A DNA stretch of 64,000 bases from Variovorax saccharolyticus (GCF_030316765.1 NZ_JASZYT010000003.1:186001-250000); one strand, 5' to 3'. Counted from the first letter of the stretch, positions 27,455 to 38,144 are shown. Translations and numbers: made by a program. Notes: a model not told the origin generated them from the sequence alone.

Positions 27455-28390
27455 ATGTCCCGCCCCGCCCGCCTGCTCCTGCTGTCCGACCTGATGCTGC
27501 TCGCCGTGGCGGCGGTCTGGGGCAGCAGCTACGGCGTGGTCAAGAGCGCCCTGGCCTTCTATCCGGTGCTGGGCCTGCTGACGCTGCGCTTCGGCCTCAC
27601 CTTCGTGCTGCTCGCGCCGGCCTTGCGCTCGCTGCGCGGCGCCGGCGCGCGCACGCTGGGCGGGGTGTTCGGCACCGGCTTGCTGCTGCTGGGCATCTTC
27701 GTGTGCGAGACCTTCGGCGTGCTCTTGACCAGCGCCGCGAATGCGGCCTTCCTCATCAGCCTCTGCGTGATGCTCACGCCCTGGGTCGAATGGCTCTGGC
27801 TGGGGCGCCGGCCCACCGGCGTCGAGGGCGCCGCCGTGCTGCTCTCGCTGGCCGGCGCGTGGCTGCTGGCCGGCGGAGGCGAGATGGCCTTCAATGCCGG
27901 CGATGGCCTGATCCTGCTCGCCGCGCTGCTGCGTGCGGTCAACGTCTGCGCGACCCGGCGCCTCATGCAGCGGCCGGGCCTGTCGCCGCTGGCCCTGACC
28001 GCCGCGCAGTCGGGCGTGGTCGCCGCGGGATGCGCGGCCCTGGCCTGGACGGCCGCGCCGCCGGACTGGCCGCCGCTGCCATCGCTGGCGGGCCACGATG
28101 CGTTCTGGGCCTCTGTGCTGTACCTGGTGCTGGCCTGCACCCTGTTCGCCTTCTTCGCCCAGAACCATGCGGTCCGGCGCAGCAGCCCGACGCGGGTCGC
28201 GCTGCTGATGGGCAGCGAGCCGGCTTTCGGCGCCCTGTTCGCCTGCCTGTGGCTGGGCGAGCGGATCTCCGCGGCTTCCTGGGCCGGCGGCGGGCTGATC
28301 GTCGCCGCCTCGCTGCTGGCAACGGTCGTGCGCCGGATTCCCCGGGCGGTCCGCAGCAAGTCTGGTTCCATCGAATCCGTCTATATGTAA
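27455..28390 (+). CDS. EamA/DMT-superfamily transporter
   Basis: A 311-residue membrane protein with about ten hydrophobic segments in two repeated halves, the EamA drug/metabolite transporter layout. The first repeat starts LLAVAAVWGSSYGVVKSAL and the second contains LMGSEPAFGALFACLWLGE, the classic second-repeat motif. Such proteins export amino acids or metabolites across the inner membrane. It is divergent from the LysR gene, its likely regulator. Confidence 0.88.
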   Translation: MSRPARLLLLSDLMLLAVAAVWGSSYGVVKSALAFYPVLGLLTLRFGLTFVLLAPALRSLRGAGARTLGGVFGTGLLLLGIFVCETFGVLLTSAANAAFLISLCVMLTPWVEWLWLGRRPTGVEGAAVLLSLAGAWLLAGGGEMAFNAGDGLILLAALLRAVNVCATRRLMQRPGLSPLALTAAQSGVVAAGCAALAWTAAPPDWPPLPSLAGHDAFWASVLYLVLACTLFAFFAQNHAVRRSSPTRVALLMGSEPAFGALFACLWLGERISAASWAGGGLIVAASLLATVVRRIPRAVRSKSGSIESVYM

Positions 28391-28475
28391 CGCAGGCTGC
28401 ATCGATTGGATAACTAAGACTCCGCTCCTATTCTTCGTCCGCCAGCCAACAAGCCAGCCACGGAGACACGAAGAG

Positions 28476-30638
28476 ATGGAGCGATCATTCGCCGAAGAAG
28501 TCAAACGCCTTTCGCTGGGCGCCGACGAGGTATTCCACGGTGAGGGCATCCTCGCCGTCACCAAGGCGCTGCTGCAGTCGGGCGTCAGCTACATCGGCGG
28601 CTACCAGGGCGCCCCGGTCTCGCACCTGATCGACGTGCTGGGCGATGCCCGCGGCCTGCTCGACGAGCTCGGCATCTACTTCGAGAACAGCGCCTCCGAG
28701 GCCGGCGCGGCCGCGATGCTCGGCGCCTCGATCAACTACCCGGTGCGCGGGGCCGTGACCTGGAAGTCCACCGTCGGCACCAACGTCGCCTCCGACGCGC
28801 TGTCGAACCTGGCCTCGGCCGGCGTCAAGGGCGGCGCGCTGGTGATCCTCGGCGAAGACTACGGCGAAGGCTCCAGCATCATCCAGGAGCGCACCCACGC
28901 CTTCGCGATGAAGTCCCAGATGTGGCTGATGGACCCGCGGCCCAACCTGACCTCGATCGTCGACGCGGTGGAGCGCAGCTTCGAGCTGTCGGAGGCCAGC
29001 CAGACGCCCGTGATGCTGCAGCTGCGCATCCGCGCCTGCCACGTGCACGGCAGCTTCGTGTGCAAGGACAACCGCGCGCCTGCGGTGTCGACCCGCGACC
29101 TCATCGAGCGGCCGGTGTTCGACTTCGGCACCATCAACCTGCCGCCCTCGATCTACGCCCAGGAGCGCATGAAGATCGAATCGCGCTGGCCGGCGGCGCT
29201 GGACTTCATCCGCCGCGAGGGCCTCAACGAACGCTTCGGCGGCGACTGCAGCGACATCGGCCTGGTGCTGCCCGGCGGCCTCTACAACGGCACCTTGCGG
29301 GCGCTGCAACAGCTGGGGCTGGCCGATGCCTTCGGCAACAGCCGCATCCCGCTGCAGGTGCTCAACGTGGTGTACCCGCTGGTGCCCGACGAGCTGGTGG
29401 ATTTCTGCGCCGGCAAGCGCGCGGTGCTGCTGATCGAAGAAGGCCAGCCCAACTACATCGAGGATGCGCTGCACGCGATCCTGCGGCGCGCCGGCAGCGA
29501 CACCACGCTGCACGGCAAGGACATCTTCCCGATGGCCGGCGAGTACACCGGTGAAGTGCTGGTGCGCGCGCTGGCCGAGTTCGTGCGTCGCGCGGCGCCC
29601 GAGGCGCTCGCGGCCGAGGGCGTGGCCCAGGTCGGGGCGGCCGCGGCGCCGCTCGCGGCACTCAAGCCGCAGGCGATCGAAGCCCTCGGCATGCCGGTCC
29701 CGAACCGGCCGCCGGGCTTCTGCATCGGCTGCCCCGAGCGGCCGGTGTTCGCGGCCATCAAGCTGATCCAGAAGGACCTGGGCGCGATCCACGTCAGCGC
29801 CGACATCGGCTGCCACACCTTCGGCACCTTGCCGCCCTTCAACGTGGGCAGCACGGTGCTGGGCTACGGCCTCGGGCTCGCGAGCTCGTCGGGGGTCGGG
29901 CCGCTGATGGGCAACCGCGTCGTCAGCATCATGGGCGACGGCGGCTTCTGGCACAACGGCTTCACCAGCGGCATCGTGAACGCGGTCTACAACGCGCAGG
30001 ACTCGGTGCTGGTGATCCTCAAGAACGGCTACACCTCGGCCACCGGCACGCAGGCGATCCCGTCGTCGCCGACCCAGCCGGCGGCCAAGCCGCTGACGCT
30101 GGACATCGAGGCCGCGCTCAAGGGCGTCGGCGTGGGCTGGGTGCGCAAGGTGCCGAGCTACAACGTCGGCCGCATGCGCGAGACGATCAACGAGGCCATG
30201 ACGACCGCCGAGGGCGGGCTCAAGGTCATCATCGCCGACGGCGAATGCCAGCTCGAGCGCCAGCGCCGCATCAAGCCGCTCAATGCCGCGAAGCTCAAGC
30301 GCGGCGAGCGCGTGGTGCGCACCCGCTTCGGCATCGACGACGATGTCTGCACCGGCGACCACTCCTGCATCCGCTTGTCGGGCTGCCCGTCGCTGACAGT
30401 CAAGCCGAACCCGAGCCCGCTGCGCACCGACCCGGTGGCGACGGTCAACCAGGGCTGCGTGGGTTGCGGCCTGTGCGGCGAGAACGCCCATGCCGCGATC
30501 CTCTGCCCCTCGTTCTACAAGGCCGAGATCGTGCAGAACGCCGGCACCTGGGAGCGGCTGCTGCACCGGCTGCGCAACGGCGTGATCGGGATGATGGCCG
30601 GCAAGGCGCGCAACGACTTCGAGGCGGTGGCGGCATGA
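28476..30638 (+). CDS. iorA: Indolepyruvate ferredoxin oxidoreductase alpha-type subunit (copy 1)
   Basis: A 720-residue thiamine-diphosphate 2-oxoacid oxidoreductase subunit. It converts an aryl-type 2-oxoacid plus CoA to the acyl-CoA and CO2, passing electrons to ferredoxin. The N-terminus (GEGILAVTKALLQSGVSYIGGYQGAP) is the pyrimidine-binding domain; GDGGFWHNG at about 487 and LKNGYTSATGTQ bind thiamine diphosphate. The C-terminus has a [4Fe-4S] motif with Cys661, 664, 667 and 677. The preceding cluster region CTGDHSCIRLSGCP has C-x5-C-x5-C spacing instead of the usual ferredoxin spacing. It heads the racemase/hydroxyacid dehydrogenase operon, which suggests an arylglyoxylate substrate. 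Confidence 0.9.
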   Translation: MERSFAEEVKRLSLGADEVFHGEGILAVTKALLQSGVSYIGGYQGAPVSHLIDVLGDARGLLDELGIYFENSASEAGAAAMLGASINYPVRGAVTWKSTVGTNVASDALSNLASAGVKGGALVILGEDYGEGSSIIQERTHAFAMKSQMWLMDPRPNLTSIVDAVERSFELSEASQTPVMLQLRIRACHVHGSFVCKDNRAPAVSTRDLIERPVFDFGTINLPPSIYAQERMKIESRWPAALDFIRREGLNERFGGDCSDIGLVLPGGLYNGTLRALQQLGLADAFGNSRIPLQVLNVVYPLVPDELVDFCAGKRAVLLIEEGQPNYIEDALHAILRRAGSDTTLHGKDIFPMAGEYTGEVLVRALAEFVRRAAPEALAAEGVAQVGAAAAPLAALKPQAIEALGMPVPNRPPGFCIGCPERPVFAAIKLIQKDLGAIHVSADIGCHTFGTLPPFNVGSTVLGYGLGLASSSGVGPLMGNRVVSIMGDGGFWHNGFTSGIVNAVYNAQDSVLVILKNGYTSATGTQAIPSSPTQPAAKPLTLDIEAALKGVGVGWVRKVPSYNVGRMRETINEAMTTAEGGLKVIIADGECQLERQRRIKPLNAAKLKRGERVVRTRFGIDDDVCTGDHSCIRLSGCPSLTVKPNPSPLRTDPVATVNQGCVGCGLCGENAHAAILCPSFYKAEIVQNAGTWERLLHRLRNGVIGMMAGKARNDFEAVAA

Positions 30639-32200
30639 GCGATTCGACTTTCTCCAGCGCCGGCCAGGGCCCGCGCATCGTCACCGTGCTGGTGGCCGCG
30701 ATGGGCGGCGAAGGCGGCGGTGTGCTGGCCGACTGGCTGATCTCGGCCGCGGCCGCGCAGGACTTCCCGGTGCAGAGCACCTCGGTGCCGGGTGTGGCGC
30801 AGCGCACCGGCGCGACCAACTACTACATCGAGATCTATCCGGTGGCGCGCACGCAGCTGGCCGGCGCGCAGCCGGTGTTCTCGCTGACGCCGAACCCGGG
30901 CGACGTCGACATCGTCGCCGCCTCCGAACTGGTGGAAGCGGGGCGCGTGCTGCAAGGCGGCTTCGTGCATCCGCGCCGCACCACGCTAGTGGCCTCGCTG
31001 CACCGCGAGTACGCGGTGTCCGAGAAGACCGCGATGGGCGACGGCCGCTACGAAGGCCAGCGGGTGGTCGAGGCGGCGCAGCAACTCGCCCGGCGTGCCT
31101 TCCTGTTCGACATGCGCTCGCTGGCCTGGAAGCACGGCACGGTGATCAACACCGTGATGTTCGGCGCCATGGCCGCGAGCGGCGCGCTGCCCTTCTCGCG
31201 CGAAGCCTGCGAGCAGGCGATCCGCGCATCGGGCAAGGCGGTCGAGGCCAGCCTGAAGGGCTTCGCGGCCGGCTTCGAGCATGTGGCGGGCCGAGCTGCG
31301 ACCACAGCCCCTGCGCAGGACGCCGAAGCCAGGGCCTCGGCCGATGCCCGCGTGCGGGCGCTGCCCGAGCCGCTGCGCGCGATCGTCGGCAGCGGACTGC
31401 GGCAGGTGGCCGACTACCAGGACGCCCGCTACGCCGACCTCTACCTTTCGCGCGTCGAGGCGCTGCGCGACATCGAGCGCGCCACCGGGGGCGACTTCCC
31501 GGTGACGCGCGAGACCGCGCGCTACCTCGCGCTCTGGATGAGCTACGAGGACGTGATCCGCGTCGCCGATCTCAAGACCCGCAGCGACCGCCTGCAGCGG
31601 GTGCGCCAGGAAGTCGGCGCCACGGCGGGCGAGCCGCTGCGGCTGACCGAATACCTCAAGCCCGGCCTCGACGAGATCTGCTCGGTGCTGCCGACGCCGG
31701 CCGCGCACTGGCTGCGCCGCCGCCTGGGCCACAAGGCGCACAAGCTCAATGTCGGCCTGCACATGCGCACCGACACCGTGCTCGGCTTCGCGATGCTGTG
31801 CGGGCTGCGCGCGCTGCGGCCGCTGCGCCGGCGCACCTCGCGCTACGCCGCCGAGCAGGCCATGATCGAGCGCTGGCTCGACGCGGTGCGCCGTGCACTC
31901 GCGATCAGCCCGCGCCTGGGCTACGAGCTGGCCTTGTGCGGCAACCTCGTGAAGGGCTATGGCGAGACCAGCGAACGCGGGCACCGCAACCTGGCCTCGG
32001 TGCTCGACGACGTCCAGCCCGCGCTGGCCCTGAAGCCGGGCGCTCCATTGCTCGACGAAGCGGCGGCGCGTGTGCGCTCGGCCCGCGCGGCGGCCCTGGA
32101 CGACCCCGAGGGCCGCACTCTCGCACGCACGCTGGGCCTCGCGCCGCCGGAGCCGAGGTCGCACCCGATCCGCATCGTCCGCCGCAAGCCCGCGGGCTAG
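30635..32200 (+). CDS. iorB: Indolepyruvate oxidoreductase beta-type subunit with DUF6537-like C-terminus (copy 1)
   Basis: A 521-residue partner of the upstream subunit; its ATG lies in that gene's stop (ATGA). Residues 1-220 are the oxidoreductase gamma/beta domain: AAMGGEGGGVLADWL, SVPGVAQRTGATNYYIEIYP. The remaining 300 residues (LWMSYEDVIRVADLKTR, KGYGETSERGHRNL) look like the DUF6537 domain found in long proteobacterial versions. Archaeal IorB is only about 200 residues, so this is the long bacterial form. No ferredoxin gene is adjacent. Confidence 0.88.
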   Translation: MSDSTFSSAGQGPRIVTVLVAAMGGEGGGVLADWLISAAAAQDFPVQSTSVPGVAQRTGATNYYIEIYPVARTQLAGAQPVFSLTPNPGDVDIVAASELVEAGRVLQGGFVHPRRTTLVASLHREYAVSEKTAMGDGRYEGQRVVEAAQQLARRAFLFDMRSLAWKHGTVINTVMFGAMAASGALPFSREACEQAIRASGKAVEASLKGFAAGFEHVAGRAATTAPAQDAEARASADARVRALPEPLRAIVGSGLRQVADYQDARYADLYLSRVEALRDIERATGGDFPVTRETARYLALWMSYEDVIRVADLKTRSDRLQRVRQEVGATAGEPLRLTEYLKPGLDEICSVLPTPAAHWLRRRLGHKAHKLNVGLHMRTDTVLGFAMLCGLRALRPLRRRTSRYAAEQAMIERWLDAVRRALAISPRLGYELALCGNLVKGYGETSERGHRNLASVLDDVQPALALKPGAPLLDEAAARVRSARAAALDDPEGRTLARTLGLAPPEPRSHPIRIVRRKPAG

Positions 32201-32241
32201 CAAGTTCCTTCACCCGGCCCAAGAAAACCACAGGAGACAAG

Positions 32242-33423
32242 ATGAAACTCGACCCGCAACCCACTTCCCGCTTTCGCATCGGCCGCCGCGCCGCCACCGC
32301 CTGGCTGGCCGGCGCCGCGCTGCTGCCCCTGGCGAGCACCGCACTGGCGGCCGATCCGATCAAGATCGGCGCCGTGGTCTCGGCCACCGGGCCGGCCTCC
32401 TTCCTGGGCGACCCGCAGCAGAAGACGCTCGAGATGTACGTCAAGCAGATCAATGCCGCCGGCGGCGTGCTCGGCCGCAAGATCGAGCTGGTGCTGTATG
32501 ACGACGCCAGCGATGCCAACAAGGCCAACGCCTTCACGCGCCGCCTGATCATGCAGGACGAGGTCGACGTGATCCTCGGCGCATCGACCACCGGCTCGAC
32601 GATGGCGATGGCGCCGCAGGCCGAGGCCGCCAAGGTGCCGCTGGTGTCGCTGGCCGCCGCCTCGGTGATCGTCGAGCCGGTCAAGCCCTACGTGTTCAAG
32701 ATGCCGCACTCCGACCGCATGGCGGCGCAGAAGGTGCTCGCCGAGATGAAGGCGCGCGGCTTCTCGCAGGTCGCGCTGCTGTCGGACACCGGCGGCTTCG
32801 GCAAGTCGGGCCGAACCGAGACGCTCAAGCTGGCCGAGAGCATGGGGATGAAGATGGTCGAGGACCAGACCTACGGCGAGAAGGACACCGACATCACGCC
32901 GCAGCTGACCAAGATCAAGTCCTCGCCGGCGCAGGCGATCCTGGTCTTCGGCACCGGCCAGGCGCCGGCCATCGTCGCGCGCAACTACCAGCAGCTGGCG
33001 ATGAAACAGCCGCTCTACACCACGCACGGCCAGGCCTCGACCGAGTTCATCCGGATCGCGGGCAAGTCGTCCGAAGGCATCCGCATGCCTTCGCCCGCAC
33101 TGCTGATCGCCTCGGCGCTGCCGGCTGCCGATCCGCAGAAGAAGGTCAGCGTCGACTACGCCAAGGAGTTCGAGACGCAGGCCAAGCTGGACGTCTCCAC
33201 CTTCGGCGGCTATGCGCACGACGCGCTCTTCATGGTGGTCGATGCGGTCAAGCGCGCCGGCGGCACCGACAAGCAGAAGCTGCGCGACGCCATCGAGGCC
33301 ACCAAGGGCTTCGTCGGCGTCAGCGGCATCTACACGATGTCGCCGACCGACCACATGGGCCTGGACGTGTCGGCCTTCCGGATGGTCGAAGTCCAGGGAG
33401 GCGCATTCAAGGAAGTGCGTTGA
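32242..33423 (+). CDS. ABC transporter substrate-binding protein, Liv type
   Basis: A 393-residue periplasmic binding protein of the branched-chain amino acid/aromatic acid class. The signal peptide (IGRRAATAWLAGAALLPLAS) ends before ADPIKIGAVVSATGPASFLG, and YDDASDANKANAFTRRLI is a familiar type I fold segment. A CAGGAGAC ribosome-binding site precedes ATG 32242. It lies in the same operon as livHMGF and is their natural receptor. In this class aromatic carboxylates are common ligands, which fits a mandelate-like substrate. Confidence 0.9.
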   Translation: MKLDPQPTSRFRIGRRAATAWLAGAALLPLASTALAADPIKIGAVVSATGPASFLGDPQQKTLEMYVKQINAAGGVLGRKIELVLYDDASDANKANAFTRRLIMQDEVDVILGASTTGSTMAMAPQAEAAKVPLVSLAAASVIVEPVKPYVFKMPHSDRMAAQKVLAEMKARGFSQVALLSDTGGFGKSGRTETLKLAESMGMKMVEDQTYGEKDTDITPQLTKIKSSPAQAILVFGTGQAPAIVARNYQQLAMKQPLYTTHGQASTEFIRIAGKSSEGIRMPSPALLIASALPAADPQKKVSVDYAKEFETQAKLDVSTFGGYAHDALFMVVDAVKRAGGTDKQKLRDAIEATKGFVGVSGIYTMSPTDHMGLDVSAFRMVEVQGGAFKEVR

Positions 33424-33454
33424 GCCGGCGGCCGGCCCGGCTGCGGAGCAAGGC

Positions 33455-34633
33455 ATGAAGCTCAACGCCAACGACCACCGGCGCCATGCGGGCCGGCGTC
33501 TGCCGCGCTTCGTCTTCGACTACGTCGACGGCGGCGCGGAGGACGAGCGCTGCCTGCGCCGCAACTGCGAGGATCTCGCAGCGCGCCACCTGCTGCCGCA
33601 GGTGCTGCGCGACACCCGCAAGGCGGACACCGCGATCACTGTCTTCGGCCAGCGCTGGGCGATGCCCGCGGGCATCGCGCCGATCGGCTTCTCGGGCCTG
33701 GTGCGGCCGCACGGCGACCTGCTGCTGGCACGCGCGGCCGCGGCCGAAGGCGTGCCCTTCGTGCTGTCGACCGCCTCCAACGACCGGCTCGAGGCGGTGC
33801 GCGCTGCCGGACTGGAGCGCAACCCGCAGGCCCAGCAGTGGCTGCAGCTCTACGTGATGTCCGACCGCGCGATCGCCGAGCAGCTGGTGCGTCGCGCCCG
33901 CCGCGCCGGTTTCGGCGCGCTGGTGCTGACGGTCGACGTGGCGGTCAGCGGCCTGCGCGAGCGCGACGTGCGCAACGGCTTCAAGCTGCCGTTCCGCTTC
34001 ACGCCCTCGACGCTGCTCGACCTCGCGACCCATCCGGCCTGGTCGCTGTCGATGGCGATGCAGGGCCGCTCGCCCTCGTTCGTCAACCTGAGCGAAGCCG
34101 AAGGCGGCGGCGACTCGGCGCAGCTGCAGGCCGCCCTGCTGGCACGCTCGATGGACCGCAGCCTGGTCTGGGAACAGCTCGACTGGCTGCGTCGCCTGTG
34201 GGACGGTCCGCTGCTTCTCAAGGGCGTGCTGCATCCGGGCGACGCCGAGCGCGCCGCGCGCAGCGGCATCGACGGCATCGTGGTGTCGAACCATGGCGGC
34301 CGCCAGCTCGACGCGGCGCCCTCGACCATCTCGGTGCTGCCGCGAATCATCGATGCCGTGGCCGGCCGCCTGCCGGTCTTCGTCGACAGCGGCTTCCGGC
34401 GCGGCAGCGATGTCGTGAAGGCGCTGGCCTGCGGCGCCACCGCGGCCTTCGTCGGACGGGCCGCGGTCTGGGGCATGGCCAGCGGCGCCGAGGCCGGCTG
34501 CCGCAGCGTGCTCGCGACCCTGCGCGACGAGGTCGCGCGCACCATGATCCTGATCGGCGCCGACACCAGCGCCGACGTCTGCGCGGCGCACCTGCAGCCG
34601 CATTCCACCTCACCAGGAGGCAGCCTTGTCTGA
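33455..34633 (+). CDS. FMN-dependent alpha-hydroxy-acid dehydrogenase/oxidase
   Basis: A 392-residue enzyme of the glycolate oxidase/lactate/(S)-mandelate dehydrogenase family that oxidises an (S)-2-hydroxyacid to the 2-oxoacid. The FMN/substrate tyrosine is in FVFDYVDGGAEDE (Y23). The catalytic base is His280 in VVSNHGGRQLD, followed by FVDSGFRRGSDVVKAL, the phosphate-binding loop. Next to a mandelate-racemase-like gene it fits the MdlB role. Its stop runs 8 bases past the livH TTG start. The substrate is inferred from context. Confidence 0.9.
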   Translation: MKLNANDHRRHAGRRLPRFVFDYVDGGAEDERCLRRNCEDLAARHLLPQVLRDTRKADTAITVFGQRWAMPAGIAPIGFSGLVRPHGDLLLARAAAAEGVPFVLSTASNDRLEAVRAAGLERNPQAQQWLQLYVMSDRAIAEQLVRRARRAGFGALVLTVDVAVSGLRERDVRNGFKLPFRFTPSTLLDLATHPAWSLSMAMQGRSPSFVNLSEAEGGGDSAQLQAALLARSMDRSLVWEQLDWLRRLWDGPLLLKGVLHPGDAERAARSGIDGIVVSNHGGRQLDAAPSTISVLPRIIDAVAGRLPVFVDSGFRRGSDVVKALACGATAAFVGRAAVWGMASGAEAGCRSVLATLRDEVARTMILIGADTSADVCAAHLQPHSTSPGGSLV

Positions 34634-35498
34634 CTTCATGCAATTCGTCTTCTCGGGGCTGACCACCGGCGCGATCTACGCGCTGGCCGCCCTGGGCTTC
34701 TCGCTGATCTACAACGCCAGCGGCGTCATCAACTTCGCCCAGGGCGACTTCCTGATGCTGGGCGGCATGGTCACGGCCGCCCTGCTGGCCACGCAGATGC
34801 CCTACGGCCTGGCGATGGCCGGCGGCGTGGTCGCGACCGTGATCGTCGGCCTGCTGCTCTACCGGCTGGCGATCCAGCCGGCCGGCGAGGCCAGCGTGGT
34901 GTCGCTGATCATCATCACGATCGGCGCCTCGATCTTCATCCAGGGCGTGGTGCAGATCGTGCTCGGCAAGAACCAGCACACCCTGCCGCCCTTCAGCGGC
35001 GACCGCGCGCTGCAGATCATGGGCGCCTACGTGCTGCCGCAGAGTCTCTGGGTGCTCGGCACGGCCGCCGTGCTGGTGGCGCTGTGCTTCGGCTTTTTCC
35101 GCTTCACGATGGTCGGCAAGGCGATGCTCGCGGTGGCGGCCAATGCGCTGGCGGCACGCGCGGTCGGCATCCCGACGGCGCGCGTGCTGCAGCTGTCGTT
35201 CGGCCTGTCGGCGCTGCTCGGCGCGGTGGCCGGCGTGGTGGCGGCGCCGGTCACGACCACGGTCTACGACATCGGCCTGATGCTGGGCATGAAGGGCTTC
35301 GTCGCGGCCACGCTGGGCGGCCTCGGCAGCGGGCTGGGCGCGGTGGTCGGCGGACTCATCGTCGGCCTGCTCGAAGCGCTGGTGGCCGGCTACATCTCCT
35401 CGGCATACAAGGACGCGGTGCCCTTCGTGATGATCATCGTGATCCTGCTGGTCATGCCGCACGGCCTGTTCGGCGCCAAGGCTTCGGACCGCGTATGA
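34626..35498 (+). CDS. livH: Branched-chain-type ABC permease LivH
   Basis: A 290-residue inner-membrane permease with about eight hydrophobic segments: FSGLTTGAIYALAALGFSLI at the start and VINFAQGDFLMLGGMV, the classic LivH motif. I chose TTG 34626 because AGGAGG lies 5 bases upstream; the ATG at 34638 would be 17 bases away. The start overlaps the hydroxyacid dehydrogenase stop, and the stop overlaps livM by 4 bases. Confidence 0.92.
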   Translation: MSDFMQFVFSGLTTGAIYALAALGFSLIYNASGVINFAQGDFLMLGGMVTAALLATQMPYGLAMAGGVVATVIVGLLLYRLAIQPAGEASVVSLIIITIGASIFIQGVVQIVLGKNQHTLPPFSGDRALQIMGAYVLPQSLWVLGTAAVLVALCFGFFRFTMVGKAMLAVAANALAARAVGIPTARVLQLSFGLSALLGAVAGVVAAPVTTTVYDIGLMLGMKGFVAATLGGLGSGLGAVVGGLIVGLLEALVAGYISSAYKDAVPFVMIIVILLVMPHGLFGAKASDRV

Positions 35499-36427
35499 AG
35501 GCCCTGCTTCGCCCCTCCCTGCTGGTGCTGGCACTGGCGCTCGCGCTGCTGCCCTTCGCGCTGCCGAACAACTACGTGGTCGACGTCGCGGTGCGCATCG
35601 CGCTGGCCGCGATCGCGGCCATCGGGCTCAACCTGCTGATGGGCTTCGCGGGCCAGATCAGCATCGGCCACGCAGCCTTCGTCGCCATCGGCGCCTACTG
35701 CAGCGGCATCGTCACCGCGCGTTTCGGCTGGCCGCCGCTGGCCGCCATCGGCGGTGCCGCGGTCGGCGCCGCGGGGGTGGCCTGGGTGATCGCCAAGCCG
35801 ATCCTTCGGCTCAAGGGCCACTCGCTCACCATGGCCACGCTGGGCCTGGGCGTGATCGTGAACATCGTGCTGATCAACGAGGTGGCCTGGACCGGCGGGC
35901 CCGACGGCATGCCGGTGCCGCCGCTCGAGGTGGCCGGCTTCGCCTTCGCCAAGGTGCGGCACTGGTACGCGCTGGCGGCGGTGCTGCTGTGGCTTTCGGT
36001 GCTGCTGTCGCTGAACCTCTACGAGTCGCCCGCGGGCCGCGCGCTGCGCGGGCTCAACGGCTCCGAGGTCGCGGCCCGCGTGATGGGCGTCGACGTGGCG
36101 CGCTTCAAGGTGCGCGCCTTCGTCGCCTCGGCGGTCTTCGCTGCGGTCTCGGGCAGCCTCACGGCGCACTACCTGGGCTTCATCAGCCCGTCGATCGCGG
36201 CCTTCACGCATTCTGTGGAACTGGCGACGATGGTGGTGCTGGGGGGCATGGCCTCGACCTTCGGCGCGCTGCTGGGCGCGGCGCTGATGACCGCGCTGCC
36301 GCAACTGCTGGGCGGGCTGCACGGCTACGAGATGGTGTTCTTCGGCCTTGTGCTGATGTTGACGATGATCTTCCTGCCGAAGGGGCTGGTGCCTTCTGTG
36401 GCGCTCAAGTTCCGAAAGAAAGCCTAG
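35495..36427 (+). CDS. livM: Branched-chain-type ABC permease LivM
   Basis: A 310-residue permease with the LivM signature GLNLLMGFAGQISIGHAAFVAIGAY and the ATPase-contact region GSEVAARVMGVDVARFKVRAFVASA. It overlaps livH by 4 bases. A 215-base gap with a palindromic repeat separates it from livG, unusual inside a Liv operon and possibly lowering downstream expression. Confidence 0.92.
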   Translation: MKALLRPSLLVLALALALLPFALPNNYVVDVAVRIALAAIAAIGLNLLMGFAGQISIGHAAFVAIGAYCSGIVTARFGWPPLAAIGGAAVGAAGVAWVIAKPILRLKGHSLTMATLGLGVIVNIVLINEVAWTGGPDGMPVPPLEVAGFAFAKVRHWYALAAVLLWLSVLLSLNLYESPAGRALRGLNGSEVAARVMGVDVARFKVRAFVASAVFAAVSGSLTAHYLGFISPSIAAFTHSVELATMVVLGGMASTFGALLGAALMTALPQLLGGLHGYEMVFFGLVLMLTMIFLPKGLVPSVALKFRKKA

Positions 36428-36463
36428 GATGAACATTCGCATCTGGACCGCGCCGGGGCGGGC

Positions 36464-36553
36464 TCACGCCGACGGCGTACTCTGCTCCGCTCATGTCCCC
36501 CGGCCTTCGGCCTCCTCCTTTACTTCGCTGCGCAGAGCACGCCATCGGCGTGA
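36464..36553. repeat. Intergenic inverted repeat between livM and livG
   Basis: Arms at 36464-36485 (TCACGCCGACGGCGTACTCTGC begins here; 22 bases) and 36532-36553 are reverse complements at 20 of 22 positions. The loop has a small GGCCTTCGGCC hairpin. It splits an otherwise tightly packed transporter operon and is non-coding. It looks like a dispersed palindromic element; an RNA hairpin here could tune livGF and racemase expression. Confidence 0.65.
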
Positions 36554-36642
36554 TCCGTCACGGCGGTTGTTGATCGGCTCGCACCACCGCCCGTTACCCG
36601 TGCCGAACGCCGCGTCAACACCCATCCCGGAGCCTCACTGAC

Positions 36643-37415
<773 letters not shown>

Positions 37416-37419
<4 letters not shown>

Positions 37420-38135
37420 GCAGCAACGGTAGCAATGCGCTCGAAGTGCGCGGACTGGTCGCCGGCTACGGCCGCATCGAGGCCCTGCACGGCATCGACC
37501 TCGAGGTCGGAGCGGGCCAGCTGGTGGCGCTGGTCGGCGCCAATGGCGCCGGCAAGACCACGCTGCTGCGCGCGGTCTCGGGCCTGATCAAGGGCAGCCA
37601 GGGCGGCGTGCGCCTGTTCGGTCGCGACATCGCCGGCGACAGCGCCGATGCGCGCGTGCGCGCCGGGCTGTCGCAGGTGCTCGAAGGCCGCCAGGTCTTC
37701 GGCCCGATGTCGGTGCAGGACAACCTGCTGATGGGCAGCTACACCCGCCCCGAGGGTCGCGAGGGGCGGCTGGAGGCCATGTACGCGCTGTTCCCGGTGC
37801 TGAAGGACAAGCGCCTGCTGGCCGCCGGCACCCTGTCGGGCGGCCAGCAGCAGATGCTCGCAATGGCACGGGCGCTCATGAGCCAGCCGAAGCTGCTGCT
37901 GCTCGACGAGCCCTCGATGGGCCTGGCGCCGCTGCTGGTGCGCGAGATCTTCGCGGTCATCGCGCGGCTCAAGGCCGAGGGCATCCCGATCCTGCTGGTC
38001 GAGCAGAACGCCCACGCCGCACTGTCGGTGGCCGATGTGGGCTATGTTCTGGAAACCGGCCGCATCGCGTTCGGCGGCCCGGCCGGCGAGCTGCTGCGGG
38101 ACGAGCGGATCAAGGCTGCCTACTTGGGCTTGTGA
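37416..38135 (+). CDS. livF: ABC transporter ATP-binding protein LivF
   Basis: A 239-residue ATPase: Walker A GANGAGKTTLLRAVSG, signature TLSGGQQQMLAMARAL, and Walker B LLLLDEPSMGLAPLLV, the LivF-specific wording. It completes the importer SBP-LivH-LivM-LivG-LivF. A strong hairpin separates it from the racemase gene 72 bases downstream. Confidence 0.92.
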
Positions 38136-38144
38136 AGACCTTGC

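Noticed and set aside
36429..36641. Possible 70-residue gene between livM and livG
   Set aside because: The frame is made of the palindromic repeat, has no ribosome-binding site and no protein-like pattern.
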